A stretch of 64,000 bases of DNA from Isoetes taiwanensis (Eukaryota > Streptophyta > Lycopodiopsida > Isoetales > Isoetaceae): contig JAJEKV010000057.1 of assembly GCA_021234155.1 (NCBI GenBank), positions 6,417,821 through 6,481,820 on the forward strand, written 5' to 3'. Shown in pieces: positions 12,756 to 23,102 of the stretch; within the stretch, counting starts at the first letter, position 1; each line of letters begins with the position of its first letter. The notes under the pieces were generated by a model. The model was given only the letters and a program-made list of their open reading frames with translations. It did not search any database and had not been told where the DNA came from. The position numbers and the translations under genes are program-made.

Positions 12756-14126
12756 ATGGCTGGTGAAGGAATCATCCCACAGCAAAAGCTGAAATGGCTG
12801 GCGGAAAATGTCACTGCAGATGACTGGAACAGTGTTTGGTCTGAGCCAATGGTTTCAGGCAAAATCAAAATCTACTATGTTCGCCCTCATTTGAAGCAGA
12901 AATTGGACGGCTTGATCGATTTCTTGTATGGAGATGGAGGTGTCCCGAATAATGAATTGAGGAAGCTAGTAGCATTATCATTTGCATGGGAAAACTCAGT
13001 AGTCGGGCAGCATAATCCACGAGGCTCATAGGGTTGATTGGGATGCTTACAAGAAACAGGTTAATGTTTGGTCCAGGAGAAAAAGGGATGACATTGATGT
13101 TAAAAAAGAAGATGTTAAAAGGATCAAAACTACAGTTCCTTCATGCCAAAGTACACATGTAGCTTCAAGCAGATCAACACCTCAACTTGAATTTAAGGGG
13201 AAAGGTGTCGGACTTCGAAGTTTTACGTTTCCAATTTAAGTTTCAACATTTCTTTGATTGAAGAGGAGGTTAGTAAGTTGGAAACAGATTTAGACAACTG
13301 TACAACTGATCTGGTAAAAATAATTAGTACCATTGAGGTAGATAAGAACTCTTTAGCAAGGGAAGAGAAGATGATTGAGCTTGGAAGGAACGAGATAGCA
13401 AGAATGGAGAATGAGTTGTCTGCTTTGAATGCCAAAGCGCACAAGAATGATGGAGACCTGCGATTGAAGAGTTAAAGGCAAAAATAAGTGGTGAAATATA
13501 TTTTTGCTCTAAACTGAGGCTTGCCTTCCAAAGGTTAGTGTTGAAGCATTACGGGAGAAGGAAAAGAAGGAAAGATTAAAAAAACTTCACCGGAATTCGG
13601 ATTCACGAGAAAGCAGGGAAATATTTAGAAGCCGGTAGACAATTGATGGACTCCAGATATATCAAAAATGTCTATCATAACTATGAAAAGCGGGTTGCCC
13701 TGGTTTCATGGAAGATGCATGTCTTTGCATGTGGATTGGTCTTCAATCCAAAATATAAATTGAGTATGGCATTACCATGTGAACATGTCTATCATTTGGC
13801 ATGTTTGCATGCTTTTGTATGAAAAAGAAGACATGCTTCGGTGTTTGAAGGAAGTTCCTAGGGAAGTTTTTGTGGAACTTGGTCTAGAGGTTGCAGGTGA
13901 AGAAGACTTGCAGATTCAGGCAGGCAGTGCATTTGAGGTAGGCACTAGTAGTGCATTTGCTTCACCTGATAAGTTTCCCGGTCGTGTTACACCTGTGGCT
14001 TCACCTCGGCTTTCACCTTTATTTTATTTAATAAAGCACACCGTGGCACCCGCTGCTTCACCGCTTACGAGTCACCAAAAAATGTTGTATCTACTGCATC
14101 AGCTCAAGTGTCACCAAGTCCAGTAA
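12756..14126 (+). pseudogene. Transposon accessory gene: coiled-coil protein with RING-like zinc finger (broken)
   Basis: The start at 12756 has a good context (CCCATGGCT). The N-terminal 90 or so residues (motifs KLKWLAENVTADDWN, YYVRPHLKQKLDGLIDFLYG) are unlike any family I know. The reading then moves frame near 13020 (VDWDAYKKQVNVWSRRKR) and reaches a heptad-rich coiled coil (about 13254-13475, EEEVSKLETDLDNC). Around 13700-13830 a cysteine/histidine cluster reads FACGLVF....LPCEHVYHLACLHAF, which resembles the second half of a RING finger; it is followed after a stop by YEKEDMLRCLKE. Whether the breaks are introns or lesions cannot be settled by eye. The gene lies just inside the left TIR, divergent in role from the transposase. 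A DNA-binding or ubiquitin-ligase helper is possible but unproven. Confidence 0.5.
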
Positions 14127-14319
14127 GGAAAGCTGTAGAAGCTTTGCAGAAGGTAAGACTTTGATATTTCTTATTTGTGTTTTAACTAACTTAATCTCAT
14201 TTAAATTGATTTGTGTTCTAAGCGAAAAAGTTTTGTAATTCAAAGTAGTAAGGGCCAGCAAAAAAAAAAGGATAAAAACGTTCACGTGTTGTTGAGAGCG
14301 ATTCGAGGAAGAATATTAT

Positions 14320-14612
14320 GAACAACCTGCACACAAAAGGTTCCTGCAATTGGCATAAAGACCAGGTTGAGGAGTGCAACTGCAGGAGAAAGTTCTACTG
14401 CTGCACATGTAGATGTTCACGTAAGCAGTGATGAAGAACAAGCAAATGAAGATGATGTTCCTGCTGAAGTTGGAGAAGATGCTGTTGAGAAAGGTACGGG
14501 TAAGGGTGAAGCAGCAGTTGAAATGGAGGTAGCAACAACAAAAGTCAAAAAGAAGATTGGGAGACCCTCAAAGGAGCTGCCGCACCTCCAAAGACCAAAA
14601 GCAAATAGGTGA
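14320..14612 (+). CDS. Transposon accessory ORF with AT-hook motif
   Basis: A short acidic frame (SSDEEQANEDDVPAEVGEDA) ends in a basic segment KVKKKIGRPSKELP, whose GRP core with flanking lysines is a canonical AT-hook that binds the minor groove of AT-rich DNA. It may be the last exon of the preceding accessory gene and not an independent gene: a T-rich intron-like stretch lies between them (14127-14300). Stop at 14610-14612. Confidence 0.5.
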
Positions 14613-14883
14613 TCAAGTTGAAACTATTTTGAAAATGTTAAATGGTAGTTCGGGTTACGTTTCTCGATATATCAAGTCATTGAGTTAGTTTGAACATAAC
14701 ATATTGTGGTGTATGTGAAATACTGTTTTACTTGTTTTATGTTGTTTGAGAACATTGTTTGAATGTAATTTGGTTTTCTTTAATTAATCACTTTGTTTTC
14801 TTTTAATTACGTTTTTTCGTTTTAATATTGTAATTTCGTAATTCTTTAATTGTTGTCATGTTGATGTTTAAGATTCTTTTCTT

Positions 14884-15792
14884 ATGAATGTTGCGGAGGA
14901 TTTAGAAAAGAAAAAAAAACTTGTCATCTTAGACATTAATGGAGTTTTGGTCAACACCTTCCAAAAAGGAGCAAGATTAAAGATTCCACCCGGGGCTCAA
15001 GAAGCATTACACGCCGAGGGAAAGTGGTTATTTGCGAGACCTTTTTACAAGAGTTCTTGGATTGGAGTTTTGAAAGATTTGAAGTTGGGATTTGGTCTAG
15101 CATGATGAAGCACAACATCATACAAATCCTAACAAAGATTCTCACAAAGACACACTACATTGCTAAATTCAAATTCATATGGGGTCGAGAATGAGTGTGA
15201 GGCAATGCCTTTTATGTTTCCAGCAATGCAACCAAACCAAAGATTTATGAAGCCAATTGTCAAAGTTTACACAGCTTTTAATGATGTACAGGATGTTGTG
15301 CTTGTGGATGACTCTTTGTACAAGACTTTCTTGTCCCCACCAGACACATGTTTAATAGTTCAGAGCTTTGACAATGAAGAAAATGATAAGGTATTCAACT
15401 ACATAAAAGCATGTTTGCACACTTGGCTTCATTCAAAGAATCCTCAAAAGTGGTTGCACCAGCAGCTTCATGTTGATGTGGTCAAGGAAGTAGACATCAA
15501 CATACTCAATCTTACTGTTGACCACTTGAAAGAACTTGCAAGATGGAGAGTAGCAATTGAGGGAAGCATGCAATTGGTGAAAGATATTGTTGGTGTTGAA
15601 AAATTGGATGAACCTGCAAAAGAAGACACAACACAGATTCTCCATACTGATACTGAACACATTGAAGCTACTGATCAGACCAACATTGAAGATACCGATA
15701 AACAGGAGGAAACTGCAAGAGAAGAAATAACACAAGATCAGACCCACATTGAAGATGCTGACTTTGAGAACATTGAAGATACTGAACTTTAA
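14884..15792 (+). pseudogene. Captured FCP1/SCP-like HAD phosphatase (frameshifted)
   Basis: HAD phosphatases of the FCP1/NLI-interacting class remove phosphate from protein serines, typically on the RNA polymerase II tail. Motif I reads KKLVILDINGVLV (14917-14955), with the D-x-N-G variant seen in a plant FCP1-like subgroup. Motif II, FERFEVGIWSS, reads in a second frame (about 15070-15100), and motif III, QDVVLVDDSLYKTFLSP, in a third (about 15290-15340) after KPIVKVY. So the three catalytic segments are present in order but lie in three frames, with breaks near 15050 and 15195. The C-terminal tail carries acidic repeats with THIEDTD/NIEDTD. The gene is oriented like the other accessory genes and lies between the AT-hook ORF and the nested LTR element. 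It is most simply a host gene caught by the transposon. Confidence 0.75.
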
Positions 15793-16172
15793 GAACTTCA
15801 TGTAACTTAAGATGTAACTTAAGTTATAACAACTGTTTTTTTGTGAATACTGGATATGAGTACATAGCTGTACACTTTTGTAACAGAAACGGATATTAAT
15901 GTAAATCCAATGTTTCAGGCATTTACCTACACTTGTGTACACTTGTAAACTTTCAATCTGTTTTCCATGTCCATCAAGTCTGTTTTCCAGAAGTTCATCA
16001 AGTCTGTAATAGTTAACTGAAAACAGAAAGCATGTAAGCAGACAAAGCATAAGTATGAAAAGCAGACCCATCTGAGCTTTTCTTTTAAAGCTGTGAGGAC
16101 AAGGAACATTTGTGCAGCAAAGAATTTGTTAGTTTTCATTGATAACGAATTATAAAGAATATAAGAAAGAAT
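15793..16172. other. Non-coding spacer inside the transposon
   Basis: AT-rich 3' flank of the phosphatase gene, with TGTAACTTAAG repeated twice just after the stop (15800-15825) and CAGAAGTTCATCAAGTCTGT / CCATCAAGTCTGTTTTC repeats near 15968-16006. It ends at the AGAAT target duplication (16168-16172) of the nested LTR element. Confidence 0.6.
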
Positions 16173-16740
16173 TGTTTGGGGTTTGGGTTCGGGAACTCCT
16201 GGAAGACAGCCCTCTGTGAGGACCCGTGGATCTAACAGGAGAGTCCGGGGGACTATGTCACGCGGGATTTGCTGAAAGAGAAGAAAAAGAAGAGAACAGA
16301 ACAAATGAAAGAAAGATGATAAGCTTCCTTGATATCAATGATGAAAATACATGAGCTCTCGCAATAGAGAGAAAACTGAAAGGAGACAAGACTCAAAACT
16401 CATCTAAAAACTTATGAGCTAACTCTACTCATATATATAGTACAATGGCCTTGGGCCCAATATAGACACTCTGACTGATCTCGGTGCCGACTCCTGGAAG
16501 GAGGCCTGATTTGCAGGAATGTTGGCGGTGCCTCTTGAAGTGCCTAGAATCACGCTGACGCTGACGGGCCGTCACTTGTCTGAGCGGCGCCTCTTGACCG
16601 CCAAAGGCTTTGACTGCGTGGCCTGCTTAGTCTTCTGTGGAGGCTTGGATGTCTGACCCGTGGTTGACTGAGGATCTTTGAGCTTGACCTGGTCTGACGT
16701 ATGCATGAATAGTCCTGTACCAGGAGGCACAGGACTAACA
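16173..16740 (-). repeat. 3' LTR of nested gag-only element
   Basis: 568 bp, TG...CA ended, preceded by AGAAT. The adjoining interior (16741-16760) is C-rich on the plus strand, which is the polypurine tract of the minus-strand element. Confidence 0.93.
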
Positions 16741-17259
16741 CTCCCCCCCACCAAACGACACTCAGAGTGAAGAAAAGGAGGAAGCGTTTCGGAGGGCGGG
16801 AAGCCATCAGTCTGAAAGTGATCCTCACGGGAGTGAGGACGGGCCCCATTATGGTACTGGCTGATGAGATCTTGGCGTGATTGAAGAGCTTGAGGTGTGT
16901 CTTGGCCAAGGGCAGGATCAGCATCAATAAGAAAACGAGAGCGTACCATGTCTTCAAGTGCGCTGCGGGCGCCTCAAGAAATGTAATCGACACTCCATGA
17001 GGAGACAGTCCGGCCAAAAAGCACCGGACGCCGTGGATTAGCGTGTTGAGGTTGAACGGCCGTTTGTGGAACCATGACGGGTGGAATGAACGGGAGCTCT
17101 TGAAGAGCCACGCCTCGGGAGGAAACATTGACGGAGTGATTGACAAGGTCGATAGCCCTGCTCCAAAGTTTTTGGACGCAGTATTCATCATGAGTCGAAT
17201 AGCAGGAGGAAGTCCTTGGAGAAACCGCACCAAAATCGCTCGTGTAGGGTACTCCTTGA

Positions 17260-18124
17260 GCTTATCGAGCAGAATGTGAAGTCGATCCGCAAAAATCCCG
17301 GCGGACTCCATTGGGCTCTTGTTGAAGTTCATTGAGTTGCTTGAGATGAAGTTGATCATCATCCGTGGTCCCGTAATGAGACGTAAAAAAAGCGGTCGCA
17401 TTTCGGACCAGTCTTGTTTCCAATGGCTTTTGTTGGACATGAGCCATTGATGAGGAGAGCCCCAAGAGCAGTGGTGGAAAAGATGTGAAATTTCAGTTGA
17501 GGTTGCGCTGCGTGCCCATTTAGGACAGCTAGAGCCTCAAATTCTTCCATGTGGGCCCGAGCACTTTGGTCTAACGGTTTGCCTTCGTGTTGCCAAAGGT
17601 GGGATAAGTCGGCCGTAGTCCGAAAGGTAGATGTGAAAGTGCCGGGCTGGACAGAAATCGTGATAGTGAGGATATTGAGGTTGAGGTGGATTTGGCATTG
17701 GCCCCCGGACCCCCCCGATGAAGGGGTGACCGCGGTTGAGAAACCGGGCGCAAGGAGCATTGGTTTTGAGATCCGTAAGGTTGTAAAATGGAAGAGCAAA
17801 GGGGAAACGTAGGGAAAGGATATTCCGGGCAGGCGCAGCGAGACATGTGGATAGCCGCGGCCCACCCGGGAGATGATGGTTATGGCGAAGTGGCGTATGG
17901 CCCGAAGAATGATGGATGTAGGCATGTTCGGGGGTATGAAAGTATCGTTGAGAAGGTTGAGCCGGATAAGGCTCCCCGATAATGATGAGGGGACTGAGGT
18001 TGTGAGCAATGTTTGCACGCTTTGGGGCGGGAACTGGGACGAGATCGACACGAGGGGGTGGGTGGCGCGGATCAGCCCTAGACCGGCGATGGCCTCCCTC
18101 TATGTCATAAGCGGATCCATACAT
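17260..18124 (-). pseudogene. Gypsy-type Gag relic of nested element
   Basis: Reading leftward: LSHLWQHEGKPLDQSARAHM, then FHIFSTTALGALL, then DDQLHLKQLNELQQ in one frame and ADRLHILLDKLKEYPTRAIL followed by VRFLQGLPPAIRLMMNT in the next. The last two are the usual capsid pattern of plant retrotransposon Gag, with phenylalanine-leucine-x-glycine-leucine near the end. At least two frameshifts are needed, one near 17300. There is no zinc knuckle in readable frame. Confidence 0.7.
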
Positions 18125-18263
18125 GTCGCCACAAGCTTCGACAAATGATGGCGCCCAAGCGAGATGCCGCCTGAGAAAGGAGTTCTTTTCCGGGCGTGAA
18201 ATTGCGGACGCATACGGCGATGGAAGAAAGTAGGAGAAAATCAGACCCGCGGCAAATGCATGG

Positions 18264-18828
18264 TGTTTGGGGTCCGGGTTCTGAACTCCCCGAAGACACC
18301 CTGTGGAGGACCCGTGGATCTAACAGAGAGTCCGTGGGACTATGTCACGCGGGATTTGGCCGAAAAAGAGAAGAAAAAGAAGAGAATAAACAAATGAAAG
18401 AAAGATGATAAGCTTCCTTGATATCAATGATGAAAATACATGAGCTCTCGCAATAGAGAGAAAAACTGAAAGGAGACAAGACTCAAAACTCATCTAAAAA
18501 CTTATGAGCTAACTCTACTCATATATATAGTACAATGGCCTTGGGCCCAATATAGACACTCCGGGATCTCTAATGCCGCTCACGAAGGAGGCCCTGATTT
18601 GGTGAATGTTGGCGGTGCCTCTTGAAGTGCCTAGAATCACGCCCGACGCTGACGGGCCGTCACTTGTCTGAGCGGCGCCTCTTGACCGCCAAAGGCTTTG
18701 ACTGCGTGGCCTGCTTAGTCTTCTGTGGAGGCTTGGATGTCTGACCCGTGGTTGACTGAGGATCTTTGAGCTTGACCTGGTCTGACGTATGCATGAATAG
18801 TCCTGTACCAGGAGGCACAGGACTAACA
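18264..18828 (-). repeat. 5' LTR of nested gag-only element
   Basis: 565 bp, direct repeat of 16173-16740 with a few indels; followed by AGAAT. The sequence just inside (minus strand CCATGCATTTGCC) is not the usual initiator tRNA-Met site, so the primer is unknown. Confidence 0.92.
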
Positions 18829-18911
18829 AGAATATGCCGTGAAAGAGCGGTTGTACATCTAAAACTCAACTTTTCCTTCTTCGGGCAAAAGGAAAAAAAC
18901 GGGCGCGAGAA

Positions 18912-21900
18912 TTAGCACTCTACTGGAAGGGATGCCATAACTTTTTGGCATGTCTCTTCACTCATCTTGAAAATGTTGTTACCAAGATTCTCCATATCAA
19001 ACTTCACCTGTCTGACAAGGTGGCTATACAAACTAGCAACTGGCTTGTCCAATAGCAACTCAAATTGGAGTGCATCTGTTTGCTTGTAGTAATGGCCGAA
19101 ACTATAACTTCTCCTACACCAAATGCAAGACCCCAAGCATCTTCATATGCATCTAACAATGTGTGTTTAGTCTCCTCAGACACCTAAGAACATAAAAGTC
19201 AACTCCCTCTTCATCTTCTGGATGTGCATTTACAAAGAAGTTATCTCCAACTTCTAGAAGAGAACTAAGGTAATCTACTTCTTCATCTTCTTCTTCTTCC
19301 TCCCCCGACTAATTGTCGTGGATGTTTCTTCAAAGAACCTTTGGTTTCGGCCACAGGAGCCATGCTCCCAAACGCGTGCTTTGTTAGATGCGGTAATCCC
19401 TTTTACCATGAAAGCAATAGGAACAATAGCAAGAGAGGCACCGTAAAGCAACTTTTTGCGGGGTTCTTTTTGTCACATGGTCTGATCGCGATGAAGTTTA
19501 GAGCTCCCACATAGCGTTTTCCACTCCTTCCTTTCAGATTTGTCTACACTTTGGGGATCAATATGCCAAAAGAACCCCGCAATATAAAAACAGATTCATG
19601 CAACTTCAAATCTAAGAAAAATATAAGAAAAACAAGAATTTACCTTCTTATATGAGGGTCTGGTGGATTGTTCATCATGTACCGGTTCATGAAATCGACA
19701 ATGTCTTTGCACGCCCAATTTCCGGACTCATACTTCAATTGCTCTCTTGCCAAAACCCTTTTCAATATTGCACCTTGTCCATCATGTTCTCCTTTGCCAT
19801 GAGAACTGGCAAAGAAATTCCACTCATACTCAATTCCTTCACTACACACATAGTTCCTTCCTAAATACCAGAAAGGCCTTGCTCCTTTAAACTGGGATGT
19901 GCAACCATCACTCAAAAAAATATGTTTCTTGTACTCAATGTTCTGTGCTCTAAGCCAGTCAGCATGTACTTTCAAGCAATGTTGTACCATTAGGGATTTT
20001 TTGAGATCATAAAAGGGCCTTCTAAGAACTGCTGACTAAGCTATATGAACTACCAATCGAAAAAAAGAGGCGGTAATCCGTCAAAAAAGCGATTATAACT
20101 AACTCACTGGATCACATTTTCTAGCATAAGTGTTGATAGAAAAGTCCAAATGAGCTCTTGTTTGGTGCAATAGATAGATCTCATTGAGATCTTTCCAACC
20201 TTAGGTGGTTTGCATATCTTTTAGCCCCGTAAGATAGTAAAACAATGGTAAAACCCATATTTTTTGGAGTTTTGACAATCATAAGTGGTTAAAATATATG
20301 CAAAGCACCTAAGGTTGGAAAGATCTCAACGAAATCTATCTATTGCACTAAACGAGAGCTCATTTGGACTTTTCTATCAATAGTTATGCTAGAAAATGTG
20401 ATCCAGTGAGTTAGTTATAACAGTTTTGCTGACTGGACCCGTCAGGCTCTGATTTCTGATTGGTAGTTCATTTATCTGCATTTGGCTTAGTTGGCATGTT
20501 TTGAAGGCCCTTTTTAATCTCAAAAAAACCCTAATGAAACTCAGGGCTATGCTCCCTGTCATCTGAAATATAAAATTGCACTTCCTTTATAATTCTCCTC
20601 TGATTGGTGCTGATGATCTCCTGACTTGTCTTCTTCTTTCTTTTCAGCTTATCCCGCTCTGCTTCTCTTTGCTCTGCCTCTTTAACTTCCATCTCCTCTA
20701 TCTCAGCTTGGGTTGCATGTCTATATGTGATATGAACCAGAATTGAGGCCTGGTCCGTGTGCCAGTGGCAAGATTGTGCCTCCCTCTGAATTTTAAAACT
20801 GTAATTTTCAGCAAAGTCAATTACAGAGACAATTGCATCTTCAGGAAAGATATCCAAACACGTCCCCGAATTGCTTTTTGTTCGCCAAGTGCCACATAAT
20901 TGTGTGTGACAAATTGTATCATTGTCTTGTTGGCATGCTTCATGAACTCGGGCATTCTCTCTTCTTGTATGCAAGTCTTGTTACTTTGGCTGGTTTCCTC
21001 CCTCCCATTTTTTCTTGGTAGTCTCCTTCATGTATCCAACTTCTTGCTGATTTCGCACCATGAACATTTCTCCGGGCTTGCGCTTGTTTAAAAAGAATGT
21101 TAAACGAGCACAATTTAATTAAGCCAAACAGAATACCTTTTCAAACTGTTTCCACTCCACCTTGTAATCAGTTTCCATCTTCTCCTTAGGACAAAAAGCA
21201 AACCTGTTTATAACACCACAATTAAAGTTACTGAGCAGTAATATCTTTAAACATCATAACATTGAAGAGACAAACTTAAGAGTACCTTTTCAGCCCACAA
21301 TCTTTGCATGCCAACTGCAGACATTGATGTTTGTGCCATTCTTCATCTTCTTCTTTAGGGCAGACCATTTGCCTCCAAAAATCACTAGTGGATTTATAAA
21401 CATGGTTCTTGGCACTACAGAAGTTACCATCACCACAAACAGCACAATTACAATTGCATTCTTTGTGCACCCCATTTGGATCTGTTCTGATTTTGTTGAG
21501 TGCTTGCATCACATACTCAAAGTGCATGTGATATTGGCAGCAACAGGTCTCTCTTTCTTTTAAACGCCTCACAAAAGATGGCTTCAGCAATTCAAATGTG
21601 CGCTGTGAAATCTTCATTTCATTGAATTCCTTTTTGAATGCCATGTAAAATTGCAACTATAAACAAAGCAGAAATACAGAGTTCCAAAAAAAAATAAAAG
21701 CAGCAATATAGTAAAGCAGAACAAGCGGTAAAACATATAAAGCATAATAATTACCTGAGAAATTTCAAGCAGTTGTATTGGATGATCAATTTTTTCACCA
21801 TCTTTTGTAACAAACTTTCTCACATGCTTCCTGTATGGTGAGACTCTTGTGTTTTCTGTCCAGAACTTGTAAACAGAATTCTTAACCTCATCAGTTATTG

Positions 21901-22468
21901 CATCTGATCTCTTTTTCCTTGAAAACATTGACCACGGACCACATTCTTGTTCTGCCATTACTCTTCTTCTGGTTGCTGCAACAACAGATTTTCTTGATAC
22001 ATGAAGGAGGCGTGCAACTGCAGACTGGTTGGTTTTGTTTGCTGTTGAAGATACCATTTGCAATGTGGACTTTCTTGCTTGCATTATATCTGTCTTCCTT
22101 AGTTTCTTTTGCTGATTGAGTGTCTCTTGAACATTTCTAATTACATTCTTCATGACCTTGCTTTGATCATGATCAACAACCTCCAGTGGCAATTTCTTCT
22201 TCACTCTCTTCACAAATCTGTGCACCACCAGTGCCTTATCCCCTTCTTTCAAAGGCTTTGTGATATTATTGAAATAATCGTCCAAATTCTTGGACAATTC
22301 TTGAAGCCTTCTCGCACTCAAGCCGCTGTCAACTTGAGGCTGGATATTTTCTTTCTCCCTCTCTCTATCTCTTTTCCTCTGTCTAGATTGCCTTCTTCTC
22401 TCGGCTTGAATTTCCCGGAAAATTTGAAGTCACTTTTCTTCATCTAAATCTGATGCTGATTGATCCAT
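18912..22468 (-). pseudogene. DDE-type transposase of the 10.3-kb transposon (with introns; broken)
   Basis: Reading leftward from an ATG at 22468, the first exon ends at about 21755 (donor GTAATT) and carries a basic, helical N-terminus, with an in-frame TGA at 22430-22432. Exon 2 (21656-21286) is cysteine-rich: CCCQYH, CNCNCAVCGDGNFC and C..LACKDCGL, probably zinc-binding. Exon 3 is near 21203-21145. The catalytic core follows: DFAENYSFKIQ (about 20810), SDDREHS (20550), SDGCTSQFKGA (19905) and SSHGKGEHDGQGAILKR (19815-19770), giving three candidate acidic residues. A frameshift near 20880 and a 543-bp MITE at 19991-20533 interrupt it. Further coding-like segments run to a stop at 18912. 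The family is one of uncharacterised, transposase-like proteins; it may be Sola-like. No experimental function is known to me. Confidence 0.75.
19991..20533. mobile_element. Foldback MITE inside the transposase
   Basis: The whole 543 bp is an imperfect palindrome. The outer ends are TAGGGATTTTTTGAG and CTCAAAAAAACCCTA; an inner pair of arms of about 125 bp (20093-20217 and 20294-20419) is almost perfectly complementary around a 75-base loop. The flanking AT/TA bases could be a 2-bp duplication, but they merge with the inverted ends, so its exact length is ambiguous. It separates two parts of the transposase that otherwise adjoin (EHSPEFH and VQHCLKVHADWL). Confidence 0.85.
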
Positions 22469-22737
22469 TTAGAATCGTGTTGTGCAGAGAATTGTGTTGT
22501 ACAGAGAAACCGTGCTGCACAAAGAAAATTCTGTTCAGGGGTACAACACCGGATCATGCTTCCCGCCATTGCCAAATCTATTCACTCTCCATGCCATCTC
22601 ACAACAACCCCGCCAAATTGATTCTGTACCGAATTTGATTTTGCGGGTAGCTAAAAACGGATCATCGCGTTCCCGCTCTCCAAGCACCTCCAAGCACAGC
22701 GGACCAAGCACGAAAAGCAGCGCGTCCGGACGGGTGC

Positions 22738-22766
22738 TTTTGTACCCCAATATCTAACTTAGACCC
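22738..22766 (-). repeat. Right terminal inverted repeat of the 10.3-kb transposon
   Basis: 29 bp, perfect reverse complement of 12459-12487, followed by TTAT (22767-22770). Confidence 0.95.
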
Positions 22767-22770
22767 TTAT

Positions 22771-23102
22771 CCTTCCTAACAAGAAGCTATAAAAACCCCA
22801 TAAAAACAAACGGACCTGATGCCTCTTAAGGAGATGACCAATAAACAAATTCTATTTATGCATAGACCAAATAGAAAAACCATTACAAGAGCTTCTATCT
22901 AACCTATAGAGCAACCCAAGACATAGGCATAGCTTCAGTCATCATCAAACTTCCAAGACTAGCCATGCTCAACATAGATATGGAAAATTAACAACATGAA
23001 ATAAAGTAGTCTAGATGCGAGACAAAGAACATCATTAGTAAAAACTTGAAACCACACCCAAAGCACCAAGTTTGCAATTCTCAAAGCAACAACACTATCG
23101 CA
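22771..23102. other. Spacer between transposon and DIRS Gag
   Basis: About 330 bp of A/C-rich sequence with no open frame of note. If Gag and Pol are one element, this and 12301-12454 form the gag-pol interval that the transposon entered. Confidence 0.5.

Larger units (their letters stand above)
16173..18828 (-). mobile_element. Nested gag-only LTR retrotransposon (TR-GAG type)
   Basis: Two direct LTRs (16173-16740 and 18264-18828) start TGTTTGGGG and end GACTAACA, and the element is flanked by AGAAT on both sides (16168-16172, 18829-18833). A purine run, GGTGGGGGGAG on the minus strand, touches the left LTR, so the element reads leftward. The 1.5-kb interior holds only a Gypsy-type Gag relic and no protease, RT or integrase. 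This is the architecture described as TR-GAG in flowering plants. The LTRs are very similar with small indels, implying a fairly young insertion. It lies in the 3' region between the two convergent gene sets of the 10.3-kb transposon. Confidence 0.9.
12459..22766. mobile_element. 10.3-kb DNA transposon with 29-bp TIRs and TTAT duplication
   Basis: The ends are perfect inverted repeats: GGGTCTAAGTTAGATATTGG continuing to GTACAAAA at 12459-12487, and its reverse complement at 22738-22766. Both are flanked by TTAT (12455-12458 and 22767-22770). Inside, a transposase with introns runs leftward from the right end (22468 to about 18912), and at least three accessory genes run rightward from the left end (12756 to 15792). 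Without the nested LTR element and MITE it is about 7.1 kb. The transposase keeps DFAENY, SDGCTSQFKGA and SHGKGEHDGQG motifs, a set I know from uncharacterised animal and plant transposase-like proteins. A 4-bp duplication would fit the Sola superfamily, but that assignment is a guess. The frames have stops, so this copy cannot be autonomous. Confidence 0.9.

Noticed and set aside
15433-16071. 212-codon minus-strand frame opposite the phosphatase gene
   Set aside because: It is antisense to the HAD motifs VVLVDDS and the acidic tail; its composition is that of a shadow frame and it has no domain.
16550-17440. A single 296-codon protein across the nested element and its LTR
   Set aside because: Only the first part is Gag-like; the rest runs into the LTR and changes frame relative to the conserved residues.
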